From contig JAJUFH010000002.1 in NCBI GenBank assembly GCA_029266035.1, positions 159,358 through 223,357 of the forward strand: 64,000 nt of DNA, written 5' to 3'. Within the stretch, counting starts at the first letter, position 1; every line of letters begins with the position of its first letter. Positions 1 to 8,564 of the stretch are shown here, piece by piece. The position numbers were made by a program, and so were the translations under genes. The notes under the pieces were generated by a model that ran no database searches, was not told where the DNA came from, and saw only the letters and a program-made list of their open reading frames with translations. Origin of the DNA: Sinomicrobium sp. Lineage in GTDB: Bacteria > Bacteroidota > Bacteroidia > Flavobacteriales > Flavobacteriaceae.

Positions 1-2
1 TC

Positions 3-947
3 AGCGCCTCTGCCGCTGCAGCTGCAGCTCAAGAAATAGGTTCTCGAAATAAAAGTGAGATCGCGCTCAATGGAGTAATCTCCTTTATCGGAGGGATGAC
101 CACCGGATTTACCGGAGGGACTTCCGGACTTCTCGGAGTGGGAAAATCAATGCTTTGGGGAACCGGATTTTCCATAATGGTATTCCAGCCGGCAATAGAT
201 ATACAAGATTTGATTATCCGAGAAGGATACGACGACAACGCCAACCCATATTACGATGGAATGACCGGAGGAAGTCCCGGTATTTTGGATATTCTAGTCC
301 CCGATCTGCCTCTCCCAAAACCCATCAAAGAACCACTGGCCGAATTCACTCCTATGGACGATGATGATATGGCAGGTAGTTGGAACCTGAAATCTGCATT
401 CGACCGTCTGAACAAAGTTCGCGACAACCTCGCAAAAAGACGTGCAGACCTATCCAAGATAGGGGCATCAGAAAGAATGACAGCTGCCATCAATGCCCGC
501 ATTGCAGAAATAGACAAAGCCATCAAAATAGGACAGGAAAAAGGCTTTTCTAAAGCCAACAACCCCTTGGCTGCAAAAATATTTCAAGATGCTCGAAGTG
601 GAAAATACGGACATGAAGTGCGAAACATATTTACCAACAAAAATGGTAATGGCACCGGAATGAACCGGGAAAGCAACTATCGCAACGCCAGCAATACTCT
701 CAAAGAAGGCCAAAACCTTCAAGAAAGAAACAACAGGACAGCTACGTATCAGGCGAATGCCAACAACAACAAAGGTCAAATTCAAAGAAATGTTATTGCC
801 CATAGTGGAATGGGAGCCGTATCTGTTGCAGGTTTGGTACTTCCTTTTGTCTCCAATGCCCTCACCGAAGGAACCTTACAAGTAGCAGCAGACGCCGCTA
901 TGGCCGATATGGCCAATGGCACCAGTATAGTTTCAAAAGATCACTAA
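3..947 (+). CDS. Unrecognised protein, 3' part (5' end outside window)
   Basis: The frame is open from the first bases of the window to a TAA at 945-947, so this is the C-terminal 314 residues of a longer protein. The ATG at 96 is internal: the alanine-rich coding stretch before it stays open. The visible part has an Ala/Gly-rich hydrophobic segment (about residues 1-65), a proline-rich linker (PDLPLPKP), a charged helical region (about 130-190), an Asn-rich stretch (about 230-260) and a final hydrophobic segment. No catalytic motif is recognised. The make-up, a glycine-rich membrane-active stretch followed by a low-complexity tail, is reminiscent of large secreted or toxin-like proteins, but that is only a guess. 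The gene ends 282 bases before purH and need not be functionally linked to it. Confidence 0.7.
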   Translation, partial: SASAAAAAAQEIGSRNKSEIALNGVISFIGGMTTGFTGGTSGLLGVGKSMLWGTGFSIMVFQPAIDIQDLIIREGYDDNANPYYDGMTGGSPGILDILVPDLPLPKPIKEPLAEFTPMDDDDMAGSWNLKSAFDRLNKVRDNLAKRRADLSKIGASERMTAAINARIAEIDKAIKIGQEKGFSKANNPLAAKIFQDARSGKYGHEVRNIFTNKNGNGTGMNRESNYRNASNTLKEGQNLQERNNRTATYQANANNNKGQIQRNVIAHSGMGAVSVAGLVLPFVSNALTEGTLQVAADAAMADMANGTSIVSKDH

Positions 948-1064
948 CAGGGCTACTGCAAAAAAACAACCGATATCGCTCAGTACTAAAAAGTAAATTC
1001 ACTGCTCCCCGTTCCTTTTTCAACATTTTTCCCTGTGACGATCAAATGATTGCTACAAAACAAC

Positions 1065-1072
1065 TACTTTTG
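1065..1072 (+). promoter_or_regulatory. Candidate -7 element upstream of purH
   Basis: TACTTTTG matches the Bacteroidota -7 consensus TAnnTTTG and lies about 160 bases upstream of the purH ATG. No well-spaced -33 TTTG is seen, so the call rests on one element. It would give a purH leader of about 150 bases. Confidence 0.35.
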
Positions 1073-1229
1073 CAATCAAAATAAGCCCGTTGTATTTAAA
1101 ACTTGGCGATATGCCAAATTTATGGGATTTTACACTCTCCTACCTGAATGAGTAAGGGTAGTACAGGTATTGTAAAATCTCAAACATTCGGATTTACTGT
1201 TTTCATAAAGCGTTAACAACACTATAAAT

Positions 1230-2756
1230 ATGAGTACCACTAAAAAAGCTACGTCTGCTTTAATTTCTGTTTTCAGCAAAGAAGGGCTGGAGCCTATTAT
1301 TCGACAACTGAGTAATCTCGGGGTAACTCTGTACTCTACCGGAGGAACTGAAAAATTCATCCGCGATTTGGGTATAGACGTCATTCCTGTAGAAGAAGTA
1401 ACCGGATATCCGTCTATACTCGGAGGGAGAGTAAAAACCTTGCACCCAAAAGTATTTGGAGGTATCCTAAACCGCAGGGAACACCAAGGAGATCAAAGCG
1501 AACTCGAAGCTTACGAAATCCCACAGATTGACATTGTTATCGTAGACCTCTATCCCTTTGAAAAAACCGTAGCCAGTGGTGCCTCAGAACAAGATATCGT
1601 AGAAAAAATAGACATAGGAGGCATTTCTCTGATCAGGGCAGCAGCAAAAAATTTCAAAGATGTACTCTGCGTATCCTCTGTAGAAGACTACGACGAGTTC
1701 CTGCAGCTCATTACAGCCCAAGACGGAAGCATTACCCTTGAAGATCGCAAGCGATTTGCGGCCAAGGCCTTTAACGTATCTTCTCATTACGACACCGCTA
1801 TCTTCAACTATTTTAACGAAGAAGAAACGGCTTTCAAGGTAAGCGAAACCCGAGGACAAGAACTCCGATACGGAGAAAACCCTCATCAGAAAGGATACTT
1901 TTATGGAGATCTCGAAGGCATGTTCAACAAACTTCACGGTAAGGAATTGTCTTACAACAATCTATTGGATGTAGATGCCGCGGTAAATCTGATGGGAGAA
2001 TTTAAAAACGACGACCCCACTTTTGCCATTCTAAAACACAACAACGCCTGTGGAGTAGCAACTCGCCCCACACTCGTCCAAGCCTATAAAGATGCGTTAG
2101 CCGGAGATCCCGTATCGGCTTTTGGAGGTATACTCATCGCCAACAGAGCTATAGACAAAGATACGGCCGAAGAAATAAATTCTCTCTTCTGTGAGGTGGT
2201 AATCGCCCCCGCCTACTCCGAAGAAGCTCTGGAAATACTGAGGCAGAAAAAAAATCGTATCTTATTGGAACAAAAGGAGGTAAACCTTCCCAAAACCCAA
2301 GTCAGAACTTGCCTGAACGGGTTCCTCGTTCAAGAAAAAAACGAAAAGACCGACACGGCAGAAGATATAAGCTATCGCACCGACAATAAACCTTCGGGTG
2401 AGGAGTTAAAAGATTTGCTCTTTGCTTCAAAAATATGCAAACACACCAAGTCGAATACCATAGTTCTGGCAAAGGGTCTTCAGCTCTGCGCCAGTGGTAC
2501 AGGACAGACCAGTCGGGTAGACGCCCTGAGACAGGCCATTGAGAAAGCGCGTTCTTTCAATTTCGAACTCGAAGGAGCGGTTATGGCCAGCGACGCTTTT
2601 TTCCCCTTCCCCGACTGTGTGGAAATCGCAGACAAGGCAGGGATAAGATCGGTAATTCAACCCGGAGGTTCTATAAAAGACCAACTGAGTATAGATTATT
2701 GTAACGAGCACAATATGGCCATGGTTTTTACAGGAACTCGGCATTTTAAACACTAA
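1230..2756 (+). CDS. purH: Bifunctional AICAR formyltransferase / IMP cyclohydrolase PurH
   Basis: PurH catalyses the last two steps of de novo purine synthesis, AICAR to FAICAR to IMP, in the cytosol. At 508 residues it has full family length. The N-terminal MGS-like cyclohydrolase domain (about 1-195) shows the SVFSKEGLEPI start and the GRVKTLHPKVFGGIL motif. The C-terminal AICAR transformylase domain has RYGENPHQ, the Lys-His pair in LKHNNACGVA (about residue 269) and the SDAFFPFPD and QPGGSI motifs near the end. The ATG start gives the expected N-terminus. The gene appears to be transcribed alone, with a hairpin just after its stop. Confidence 0.97.
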   Translation: MSTTKKATSALISVFSKEGLEPIIRQLSNLGVTLYSTGGTEKFIRDLGIDVIPVEEVTGYPSILGGRVKTLHPKVFGGILNRREHQGDQSELEAYEIPQIDIVIVDLYPFEKTVASGASEQDIVEKIDIGGISLIRAAAKNFKDVLCVSSVEDYDEFLQLITAQDGSITLEDRKRFAAKAFNVSSHYDTAIFNYFNEEETAFKVSETRGQELRYGENPHQKGYFYGDLEGMFNKLHGKELSYNNLLDVDAAVNLMGEFKNDDPTFAILKHNNACGVATRPTLVQAYKDALAGDPVSAFGGILIANRAIDKDTAEEINSLFCEVVIAPAYSEEALEILRQKKNRILLEQKEVNLPKTQVRTCLNGFLVQEKNEKTDTAEDISYRTDNKPSGEELKDLLFASKICKHTKSNTIVLAKGLQLCASGTGQTSRVDALRQAIEKARSFNFELEGAVMASDAFFPFPDCVEIADKAGIRSVIQPGGSIKDQLSIDYCNEHNMAMVFTGTRHFKH

Positions 2757-2787
2757 TTACACCTGTTTTTCGTTATAAACCTTGATA

Positions 2788-2810
2788 TTGCCCGGAGAAC
2801 CTCCGGGCAA
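2788..2810 (+). terminator. Hairpin after purH
   Basis: A 10-bp perfect stem (TTGCCCGGAG / CTCCGGGCAA) closes an AAC loop 32 bases after the purH stop and before the mreB promoter region. There is no U-tract on its 3' side, so it may terminate inefficiently or only protect the mRNA end. Confidence 0.55.
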
Positions 2811-2870
2811 AAATGGTTCAAAAGGCATATTTTATTGAATTACAGCATATAAAATACAGTAAAGTATTGT

Positions 2871-2878
2871 TACATTTG
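2871..2878 (+). promoter_or_regulatory. Candidate -7 element for the mre operon
   Basis: TACATTTG fits TAnnTTTG and lies 61 bases upstream of the mreB ATG, after the purH hairpin. No convincing TTG/TTTG -33 element is seen at the usual 19-20 base spacing. Confidence 0.45.
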
Positions 2879-2938
2879 GGGTAAAGTCGGAAGGATATAC
2901 TTTAGACAAACGAACAAACTGAATAATTTTACGCATAC

Positions 2939-3967
2939 ATGGGATTTTTTGACTTTTTAACAGAGGAAATTGCGATGGACCTCGGCACGGCCAATACGCT
3001 AATCATCCACAACGACAAAGTTGTTGTAGACAGCCCTTCCATAGTGGCCCGGGATCGCATTTCCGGAAAGATTATAGCCGTAGGACAGCAAGCCAACCTG
3101 ATGCAGGGAAAAACCCATGAAAATATTAAGACCATACGCCCTTTGAAAGACGGGGTTATCGCCGACTTTGACGCCTCAGAGAAAATGATAAACATGTTTA
3201 TCAAAAATATCCCGGCATTAAAGCGAAAACTGTTTCAGCCCGGACTCCGTATGGTGATCTGCATCCCTTCGGGAATAACCGAGGTGGAAATGAGGGCGGT
3301 AAAAGAATCGGCTGAAAGAGTAAACGGCAAGGAAGTATATCTTATCCATGAGCCTATGGCCGCAGCCATAGGAATCGGGATAGACATCATGGAACCCAAA
3401 GGGAATATGATTGTAGACATTGGAGGTGGTACTACAGAAATAGCCGTTATCGCATTGGGTGGAATTGTATGTGACAAATCGGTAAAAATCGCGGGGGATG
3501 TATTCACCAACGACATCGTATACTATATGCGCACCCAACACAACCTGTATGTGGGGGAATCTACTGCCGAAAATATCAAGATACAGATCGGATCAGCTAC
3601 CGAGGATCTAGAAACACCACCTGAAGAAATGAGCGTTCAAGGACGGGATCTCCTCACAGGAAAGCCCAAGCAGGTACATGTATCGTATCGAGAAATTGCC
3701 AAAGCGCTCGACAAATCCATTCTTCGAATAGAGGATGCTGTGATGGAAACCCTGTCACAAACCCCTCCCGAACTCGCAGCCGATATATACAATACCGGGA
3801 TTTATCTCGCCGGTGGAGGCTCTATGCTAAGAGGGCTTGACAAAAGGTTATCTCAAAAAACCGACCTGCCCGTGTACATAGCTGAAGATCCGCTTAGAGC
3901 AGTAGTAAGAGGAACCGGAATTGCCCTGAAAAACATTTCAAGATTTAAAAGTATACTGGTAAGATAG
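2939..3967 (+). CDS. mreB: Rod-shape-determining actin homologue MreB
   Basis: MreB is the bacterial actin whose membrane-associated filaments guide lateral-wall synthesis. Its 342 residues match the family. The actin-fold nucleotide motifs are present: phosphate-1 MDLGTANTLI (about 13-22), phosphate-2 DIGGGTTEIAV (about 160-170) and the adenosine motif GGGSMLRGL near the C-terminus. HEPMAAAIG, typical of MreB, lies between them. The N-terminal MGFFDFLTEEIA is short and amphipathic, as expected for membrane contact. It is the first gene of mreB-mreC-mreD-mrdA-rodA; mreC follows after 15 bases. Confidence 0.97.
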   Translation: MGFFDFLTEEIAMDLGTANTLIIHNDKVVVDSPSIVARDRISGKIIAVGQQANLMQGKTHENIKTIRPLKDGVIADFDASEKMINMFIKNIPALKRKLFQPGLRMVICIPSGITEVEMRAVKESAERVNGKEVYLIHEPMAAAIGIGIDIMEPKGNMIVDIGGGTTEIAVIALGGIVCDKSVKIAGDVFTNDIVYYMRTQHNLYVGESTAENIKIQIGSATEDLETPPEEMSVQGRDLLTGKPKQVHVSYREIAKALDKSILRIEDAVMETLSQTPPELAADIYNTGIYLAGGGSMLRGLDKRLSQKTDLPVYIAEDPLRAVVRGTGIALKNISRFKSILVR

Positions 3968-3982
3968 GTAAGGTAAGATGCC

Positions 3983-4816
3983 ATGCAAAATATCATCAAT
4001 TTTTTTCTAAAGAACAGATTTTTCTTTCTTTTTTTTGTTTTGCTGTCATTTTCCCTCGTGTTAACTATTCAATCGCACAATTATCACTCTAGCAAGTTTA
4101 TAAATTCGGCAAACTGGGTAAGCGGAGGAATTTATAAGGCTGCGAGCAGTGTTTCAGATTATTTCGGATTGAAGACGTACAACATTCAACTACTGGAAGA
4201 AAACAGAAAGCTGCGCACCTTACTCTTTAGCAATCAAACATCTCAGTCAGACACCATCCCTCCCGATTCCCTTTTGTTACAGGGCAATTCGGAATATGTG
4301 GTGAGAACGGCCTCTGTAATTAAGAACAGTTATAAGTCACCAAAAAACTACATTACCATAGACCGAGGAGAACAGGATGGAATTACTCAGGATATGGGGG
4401 TCATAACCTCAAATGGTATAGTGGGGATTATAGACAACACTTCAGCTCATTACGCCACCGTACAATCGGTACTAAACACATTGACTCGTATCAATGCTCA
4501 GCTAAAAAGCACCAATCACTTCGGAACACTGCAATGGGATGGGCAATCGGAAAAGAGATTGCAATTAGTAGATATATCCCGCATTGCACCGGTAAAGGAA
4601 GGGGATACTGTAGTTACCGGAGGCATGTCGACCATATTCCCAAAAGGGGTTCCCATAGGGGTAATCGAGAGTTATCACCTCGATATCTCCGAAAATTATT
4701 ATATTATAAACGTGGCGATGTTTAACGATATGACAAATCTCGGACACGTATACGTCATAGAAAATACAAATAAGGAAGAAATTCTCGAACTGGAACAATC
4801 GGTCAATGAACAATAG
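3983..4816 (+). CDS. mreC: Rod-shape-determining protein MreC
   Basis: MreC is a bitopic inner-membrane protein that links MreB to the PBP2/RodA synthase. The 277-residue product has one N-terminal transmembrane helix (about 12-29), a coiled-coil segment (about 60-85, IQLLEENRKLRTLLF) and the beta-rich periplasmic domain with the family-type ITIDRGEQDGI and GVVGII-like motifs. The end overlaps mreD by 11 bases, indicating translational coupling in the shape operon. Confidence 0.95.
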   Translation: MQNIINFFLKNRFFFLFFVLLSFSLVLTIQSHNYHSSKFINSANWVSGGIYKAASSVSDYFGLKTYNIQLLEENRKLRTLLFSNQTSQSDTIPPDSLLLQGNSEYVVRTASVIKNSYKSPKNYITIDRGEQDGITQDMGVITSNGIVGIIDNTSAHYATVQSVLNTLTRINAQLKSTNHFGTLQWDGQSEKRLQLVDISRIAPVKEGDTVVTGGMSTIFPKGVPIGVIESYHLDISENYYIINVAMFNDMTNLGHVYVIENTNKEEILELEQSVNEQ

Positions 4817-5315
4817 TGTTTTCTCAAATAGCATTAGATTTATTGTACTTGTTTTAGTACAGGTTCTCATTTGCAATCACATTTCGTTTTTGGGATTCAT
4901 CAGTCCGTATATCTACATACTCTTTATTTTGCTATATCCTTTAAAAGACGAAAACCGCGCAGTCTTTCTTCTACTTTCATTTTTGATAGGTTTGAGCGTC
5001 GACATCTTCAGTGATAGCGGTGGTATTCACGCTGCAGCTTCGCTCTGTATAGCCTATATACGACCCGTAGTACTGCGGTTTTCTTTTGGAAGCGCCTACG
5101 AATACCAAACCTTAAAAATAAGAAATACCGATCTCGGACAAAGAGCTGTATATATAGGCATTGTAGTTTTAACACATCATCTCATTCTTTTTTCACTGGA
5201 GATTTTTAGCTTTACACATCTGTTGCTCATTTTGGAAAAGACATTGTTATCGGGAGTGTTTACCCTCCTTTTATGCCTACTGTTAATTCCGTTATTTAGT
5301 GTTAAAAACCAATGA
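4806..5315 (+). CDS. mreD: Rod-shape-determining membrane protein MreD
   Basis: A 169-residue, strongly hydrophobic protein with about five predicted membrane helices, in the canonical place between mreC and the PBP2 gene. The motif SVDIFSDSGGIHAAAS resembles the conserved loop of Bacteroidota MreD. MreD is needed for the elongasome but has no known catalytic activity. The call relies on position and topology, since MreD is poorly conserved. It overlaps mreC by 11 bases and mrdA by 4 (ATGA). Confidence 0.9.
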   Translation: MNNSVFSNSIRFIVLVLVQVLICNHISFLGFISPYIYILFILLYPLKDENRAVFLLLSFLIGLSVDIFSDSGGIHAAASLCIAYIRPVVLRFSFGSAYEYQTLKIRNTDLGQRAVYIGIVVLTHHLILFSLEIFSFTHLLLILEKTLLSGVFTLLLCLLLIPLFSVKNQ

Positions 5316-7174
5316 GAAAACTGTTACTGGCATCCATTATCATTCTAGTGGCCCTGATTTATACGGGTAGGCTTGCCTATCTCCAACTCATTTCGGGAAA
5401 CAGAGACAGTCCGTTAAACGACACAGCCATAAAGCAGGTTTACGACTACCCTGAACGCGGGTATATCTACGATCGCAACGGCAAACTACTGGTGGCCAAT
5501 CAGCCCTCCTACGACGTTATGATAATTCCTCGAGAGGTAAAGCCTCTCGACACCGTAGAATTCTGCTCTATGCTGGATATCAGCAAAGACGATTTTGTCA
5601 AAAAATATCAGAAAGCCTATACCTATTCTCCGCGTTTACCCTCAGTATTTCTACCTCAACTCACCAAGACAGAATACGCGGCCTTACAGGAAAAAATGCG
5701 AAAGTACGAAGGCTTCTATATACAAAAGCGTTCCCTTAGACATTATCAAACTAGTCATGCTGCCAATATTTTTGGTTATATCAGAGAAGTAAGTGAATAC
5801 GATTTGAGGCACAATCCCGAGTATATGTCGGGCGAACTGATAGGAAAGCAGGGAGTAGAAGAGTACTACGAAGATACCTTAAAAGGCAAGAAAGGGGTTA
5901 AATTTATCCAGAAGGACCGCTTTAATCGCGAAATAGGCCCCTACAAAGACGGTTTATACGATACTCTCCCCGTACAAGGAAAGGATATTGCACTCACTAT
6001 AGACATCGACCTTCAGGCGTACGGAGAAGAGCTTATGGTTCACAAACGCGGAGGCATTGTAGCACTGGATCCCAAGACAGGAGAGATACTCGCCTTGGTC
6101 ACCGCCCCTTATTACGATCCAGCTCTATTGGTAGGTAGAGAACGCTCCAAAAATTACACAAAGCTTTACTACGACTCTATCGCCAAACCTTTATACGACA
6201 GAAGTCTCCTGGCAATGTATCCTCCGGGCTCTCCCTTTAAAGCGCTCAATGCCCTCGTCGCACTACAAGAAGATGTTGTAACTCCACATACCCGAATTAT
6301 GTGCCAAAACGGGTATTACTACAATGGAAGAAGACTTATGGGTTGTCACTGCGGCGGTGGATCGCGGGATCTAAAAACGGGAGTTGCCCTGTCTTGCAAT
6401 GGTTATTTTGCCAATATATACCGGCGTATTATCGATAAATACCCAACCTCTGCAGAAGGTATGGATGCTTGGGAAAAACATATGCGAAGTTTCGGATTGG
6501 GCGACTATCTCGGCTACGATCTTCCCATAGGAAAAGCGGGAAGGATACCGGATAAAGAACGATATAATCAAATGTACGGCAAAGGCCGTTGGTATTCTAC
6601 TACCAATGTGTCGAATGCCATAGGACAGGGAGAGATACTCACCACCCCTATACAACTGGCTAATATCACCGCCGCAATAGCCAATAGAGGCTATTATTAC
6701 ACCCCTCACATACTTAAAAGTGTAGAGAACAAGCCTATTGAGAATCCCAAATTTACCACGAGGAAAAACACTACTATAGATTCGGAAAATTTTAAACCGG
6801 TGATAGACGGAATGGCTCAAGTATACACCTCCGGAACGGGGAGATGGTTTCAAATTCCGGATGTGAACATCGCGGGAAAGACAGGAACTGCCGAAAACTT
6901 TGTACGTATTGATGGAAAGCGAGCTCAGCTTACCGACCACTCTATTTTTGTGGCCTTTGCTCCCGTAGAAGATCCTAAAATAGCCATTGCGGTTTTCGTA
7001 GAAAACGGTTATTGGGGTTCCAGATATGCCGGCCCCATCGCTTCCATTATGATCGAAAAATATCTCAAAGGCGAAGTGACACGAAAAGATCTGGAAAAAC
7101 GCATGTTAGAGTCTAGCCTAGAAAATGAATACGCAAAACCCCTGAGTGGAAAATCCTTTGCTATCAATGAATAA
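5312..7174 (+). CDS. mrdA: Penicillin-binding protein 2 (elongation transpeptidase)
   Basis: A class B PBP that cross-links lateral-wall peptidoglycan together with the RodA glycosyltransferase. The 620-residue protein has an N-terminal membrane anchor (about 3-20), a dimerisation/pedestal domain beginning PERGYIYDRNG, and a transpeptidase domain with SPFK (nucleophile Ser about 307), SCN (about 361) and KTG in AGKTGTAEN (about 523). The start overlaps the mreD stop by four bases. Cys residues in the stretch after SPFK (MCQNG, GCHCGGGS) are a feature often seen in PBP2. Confidence 0.95.
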   Translation: MRKLLLASIIILVALIYTGRLAYLQLISGNRDSPLNDTAIKQVYDYPERGYIYDRNGKLLVANQPSYDVMIIPREVKPLDTVEFCSMLDISKDDFVKKYQKAYTYSPRLPSVFLPQLTKTEYAALQEKMRKYEGFYIQKRSLRHYQTSHAANIFGYIREVSEYDLRHNPEYMSGELIGKQGVEEYYEDTLKGKKGVKFIQKDRFNREIGPYKDGLYDTLPVQGKDIALTIDIDLQAYGEELMVHKRGGIVALDPKTGEILALVTAPYYDPALLVGRERSKNYTKLYYDSIAKPLYDRSLLAMYPPGSPFKALNALVALQEDVVTPHTRIMCQNGYYYNGRRLMGCHCGGGSRDLKTGVALSCNGYFANIYRRIIDKYPTSAEGMDAWEKHMRSFGLGDYLGYDLPIGKAGRIPDKERYNQMYGKGRWYSTTNVSNAIGQGEILTTPIQLANITAAIANRGYYYTPHILKSVENKPIENPKFTTRKNTTIDSENFKPVIDGMAQVYTSGTGRWFQIPDVNIAGKTGTAENFVRIDGKRAQLTDHSIFVAFAPVEDPKIAIAVFVENGYWGSRYAGPIASIMIEKYLKGEVTRKDLEKRMLESSLENEYAKPLSGKSFAINE

Positions 7175-8468
7175 TTCGGTGATCAAAAATATAGACTGGC
7201 TTACTGTGCTGTTATATGCACTCCTCGTCTTTGCCGGATGGGTCAACATCTACTCCAGCAGCATTACCGAAAGGGCAGGCGCTTCTGTATTTGATTTTTC
7301 ACAGTATTACGGAAAACAACTTACTTTTATCGGGTTGAGCACTATTTTCATTGCACTCATTCTAGCCATAGACGCCAAGTTTTACCAGCGGTTTTCGGGC
7401 ATCATTTATTTTATCTCCTTAGCTTCTCTCGCCGGGGTATTTATTTTTGGAAAGAACATTGCGGGACAAACAGCTTGGTACAATTTCGGCTTTATGAGTA
7501 TACAGCCTGCAGAGTTTGCCAAAACGGCCACGGCACTCGCATTAGCAGGCTACCTCAGCGACTCACAGATCAATGTCAAATATTTCAGGGACCAACTGAA
7601 AGCCTTTCTTATTATCGGCACTCCTATTGTATTCATCCTACTGCAACCCGACCCGGGAAGTGCTATGGTTTTCACCTCTTTCTTCTTGGTATTGTATCGC
7701 GAAGGTCTACCTTCGGAATACCTGCTTTGCGGCTTGGGAATACTCACCCTATTTATCACCACCCTGATATTTGGAGCTATAGGAGTATGCATCACAGTAT
7801 TTGTACTTCTGTGCCTGTATTATTTATGGCGGAAGAGAAAGAAAAAAATGGTTTCCGTACTTCCCTTTCTCACCCTGATGATCATTACAATACTCGTAAC
7901 CTCGAGTGTTCGTTTCACTTTCGACCACATCTTCAAGCAGCACCACCGCGACCGTATCAACCTATGGCTTCAGTTGGAGCACGATCCTGAAAAACTCAGG
8001 GAAATACGCAGATCTATAGGATATAACACCTATCAGTCGGAATCCGCTATTTCTTCGGGTGGATTTTACGGCAAGGGCTTCCTCGAAGGTACACGCACAA
8101 AAGGTGGTTTTGTACCCGAACAACACACCGACTACATCTTCAGTACCGTGGGTGAAGAATGGGGCTTTGTAGGAAGCACAGTGGTGATATTACTGTTTTG
8201 CTTTCTACTGCTGCGCATATTATTCCTAGCAGAGCGCCAGAAATCCAAATTCAGCCGTATATACGGTTACGGAGTAGCCGCCATACTGTTTTCACACTTC
8301 ACCATTAATATAGGTATGGTTATCGGATTACTGCCAACTGTAGGAATCCCTCTACCCTTTTTCAGCTACGGAGGATCCGGGTTATGGGCCTTTACCTTGC
8401 TCTTGTTTGTCTTTATAAAACTCGACGCCAATCAAATTAACGAGTGGGAAGATTTGAAAGAGATATGA
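7167..8468 (+). CDS. rodA: SEDS peptidoglycan glycosyltransferase RodA
   Basis: RodA polymerises lipid II glycan strands in the elongasome, paired with PBP2. The protein has about ten membrane helices and SEDS-family signatures: the QPAEFAK segment, LQPDPGSAMVF, the EEWGFVGS loop and the C-terminal LPFFSYGGSGL. I chose the ATG at 7167, which overlaps the mrdA stop by eight bases (ATGAATAA). A GTG at 7146 is in frame and would add seven residues, but ATG gives the more usual N-terminus. It is the last gene of the shape operon and converges with the protease gene. Confidence 0.95.
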   Translation: MNNSVIKNIDWLTVLLYALLVFAGWVNIYSSSITERAGASVFDFSQYYGKQLTFIGLSTIFIALILAIDAKFYQRFSGIIYFISLASLAGVFIFGKNIAGQTAWYNFGFMSIQPAEFAKTATALALAGYLSDSQINVKYFRDQLKAFLIIGTPIVFILLQPDPGSAMVFTSFFLVLYREGLPSEYLLCGLGILTLFITTLIFGAIGVCITVFVLLCLYYLWRKRKKKMVSVLPFLTLMIITILVTSSVRFTFDHIFKQHHRDRINLWLQLEHDPEKLREIRRSIGYNTYQSESAISSGGFYGKGFLEGTRTKGGFVPEQHTDYIFSTVGEEWGFVGSTVVILLFCFLLLRILFLAERQKSKFSRIYGYGVAAILFSHFTINIGMVIGLLPTVGIPLPFFSYGGSGLWAFTLLLFVFIKLDANQINEWEDLKEI

Positions 8469-8564
8469 GACGAACGCGATATCTGTATAGCTCGAATCCT
8501 TTCGCTAATAATCAAAATGGTAAGCTTCTTATAATAGTGCTCTAGGCAGAACAGGCCATGTCAT

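Noticed and set aside
6371..6940. Minus-strand open frame of about 189 codons
   Set aside because: Antisense to the transpeptidase domain of the PBP2 gene, whose catalytic motifs are intact.
7146..7166. GTG start for rodA seven codons upstream
   Set aside because: The ATG at 7167 overlaps the mrdA stop in a classical way and is preferred; the GTG remains possible.
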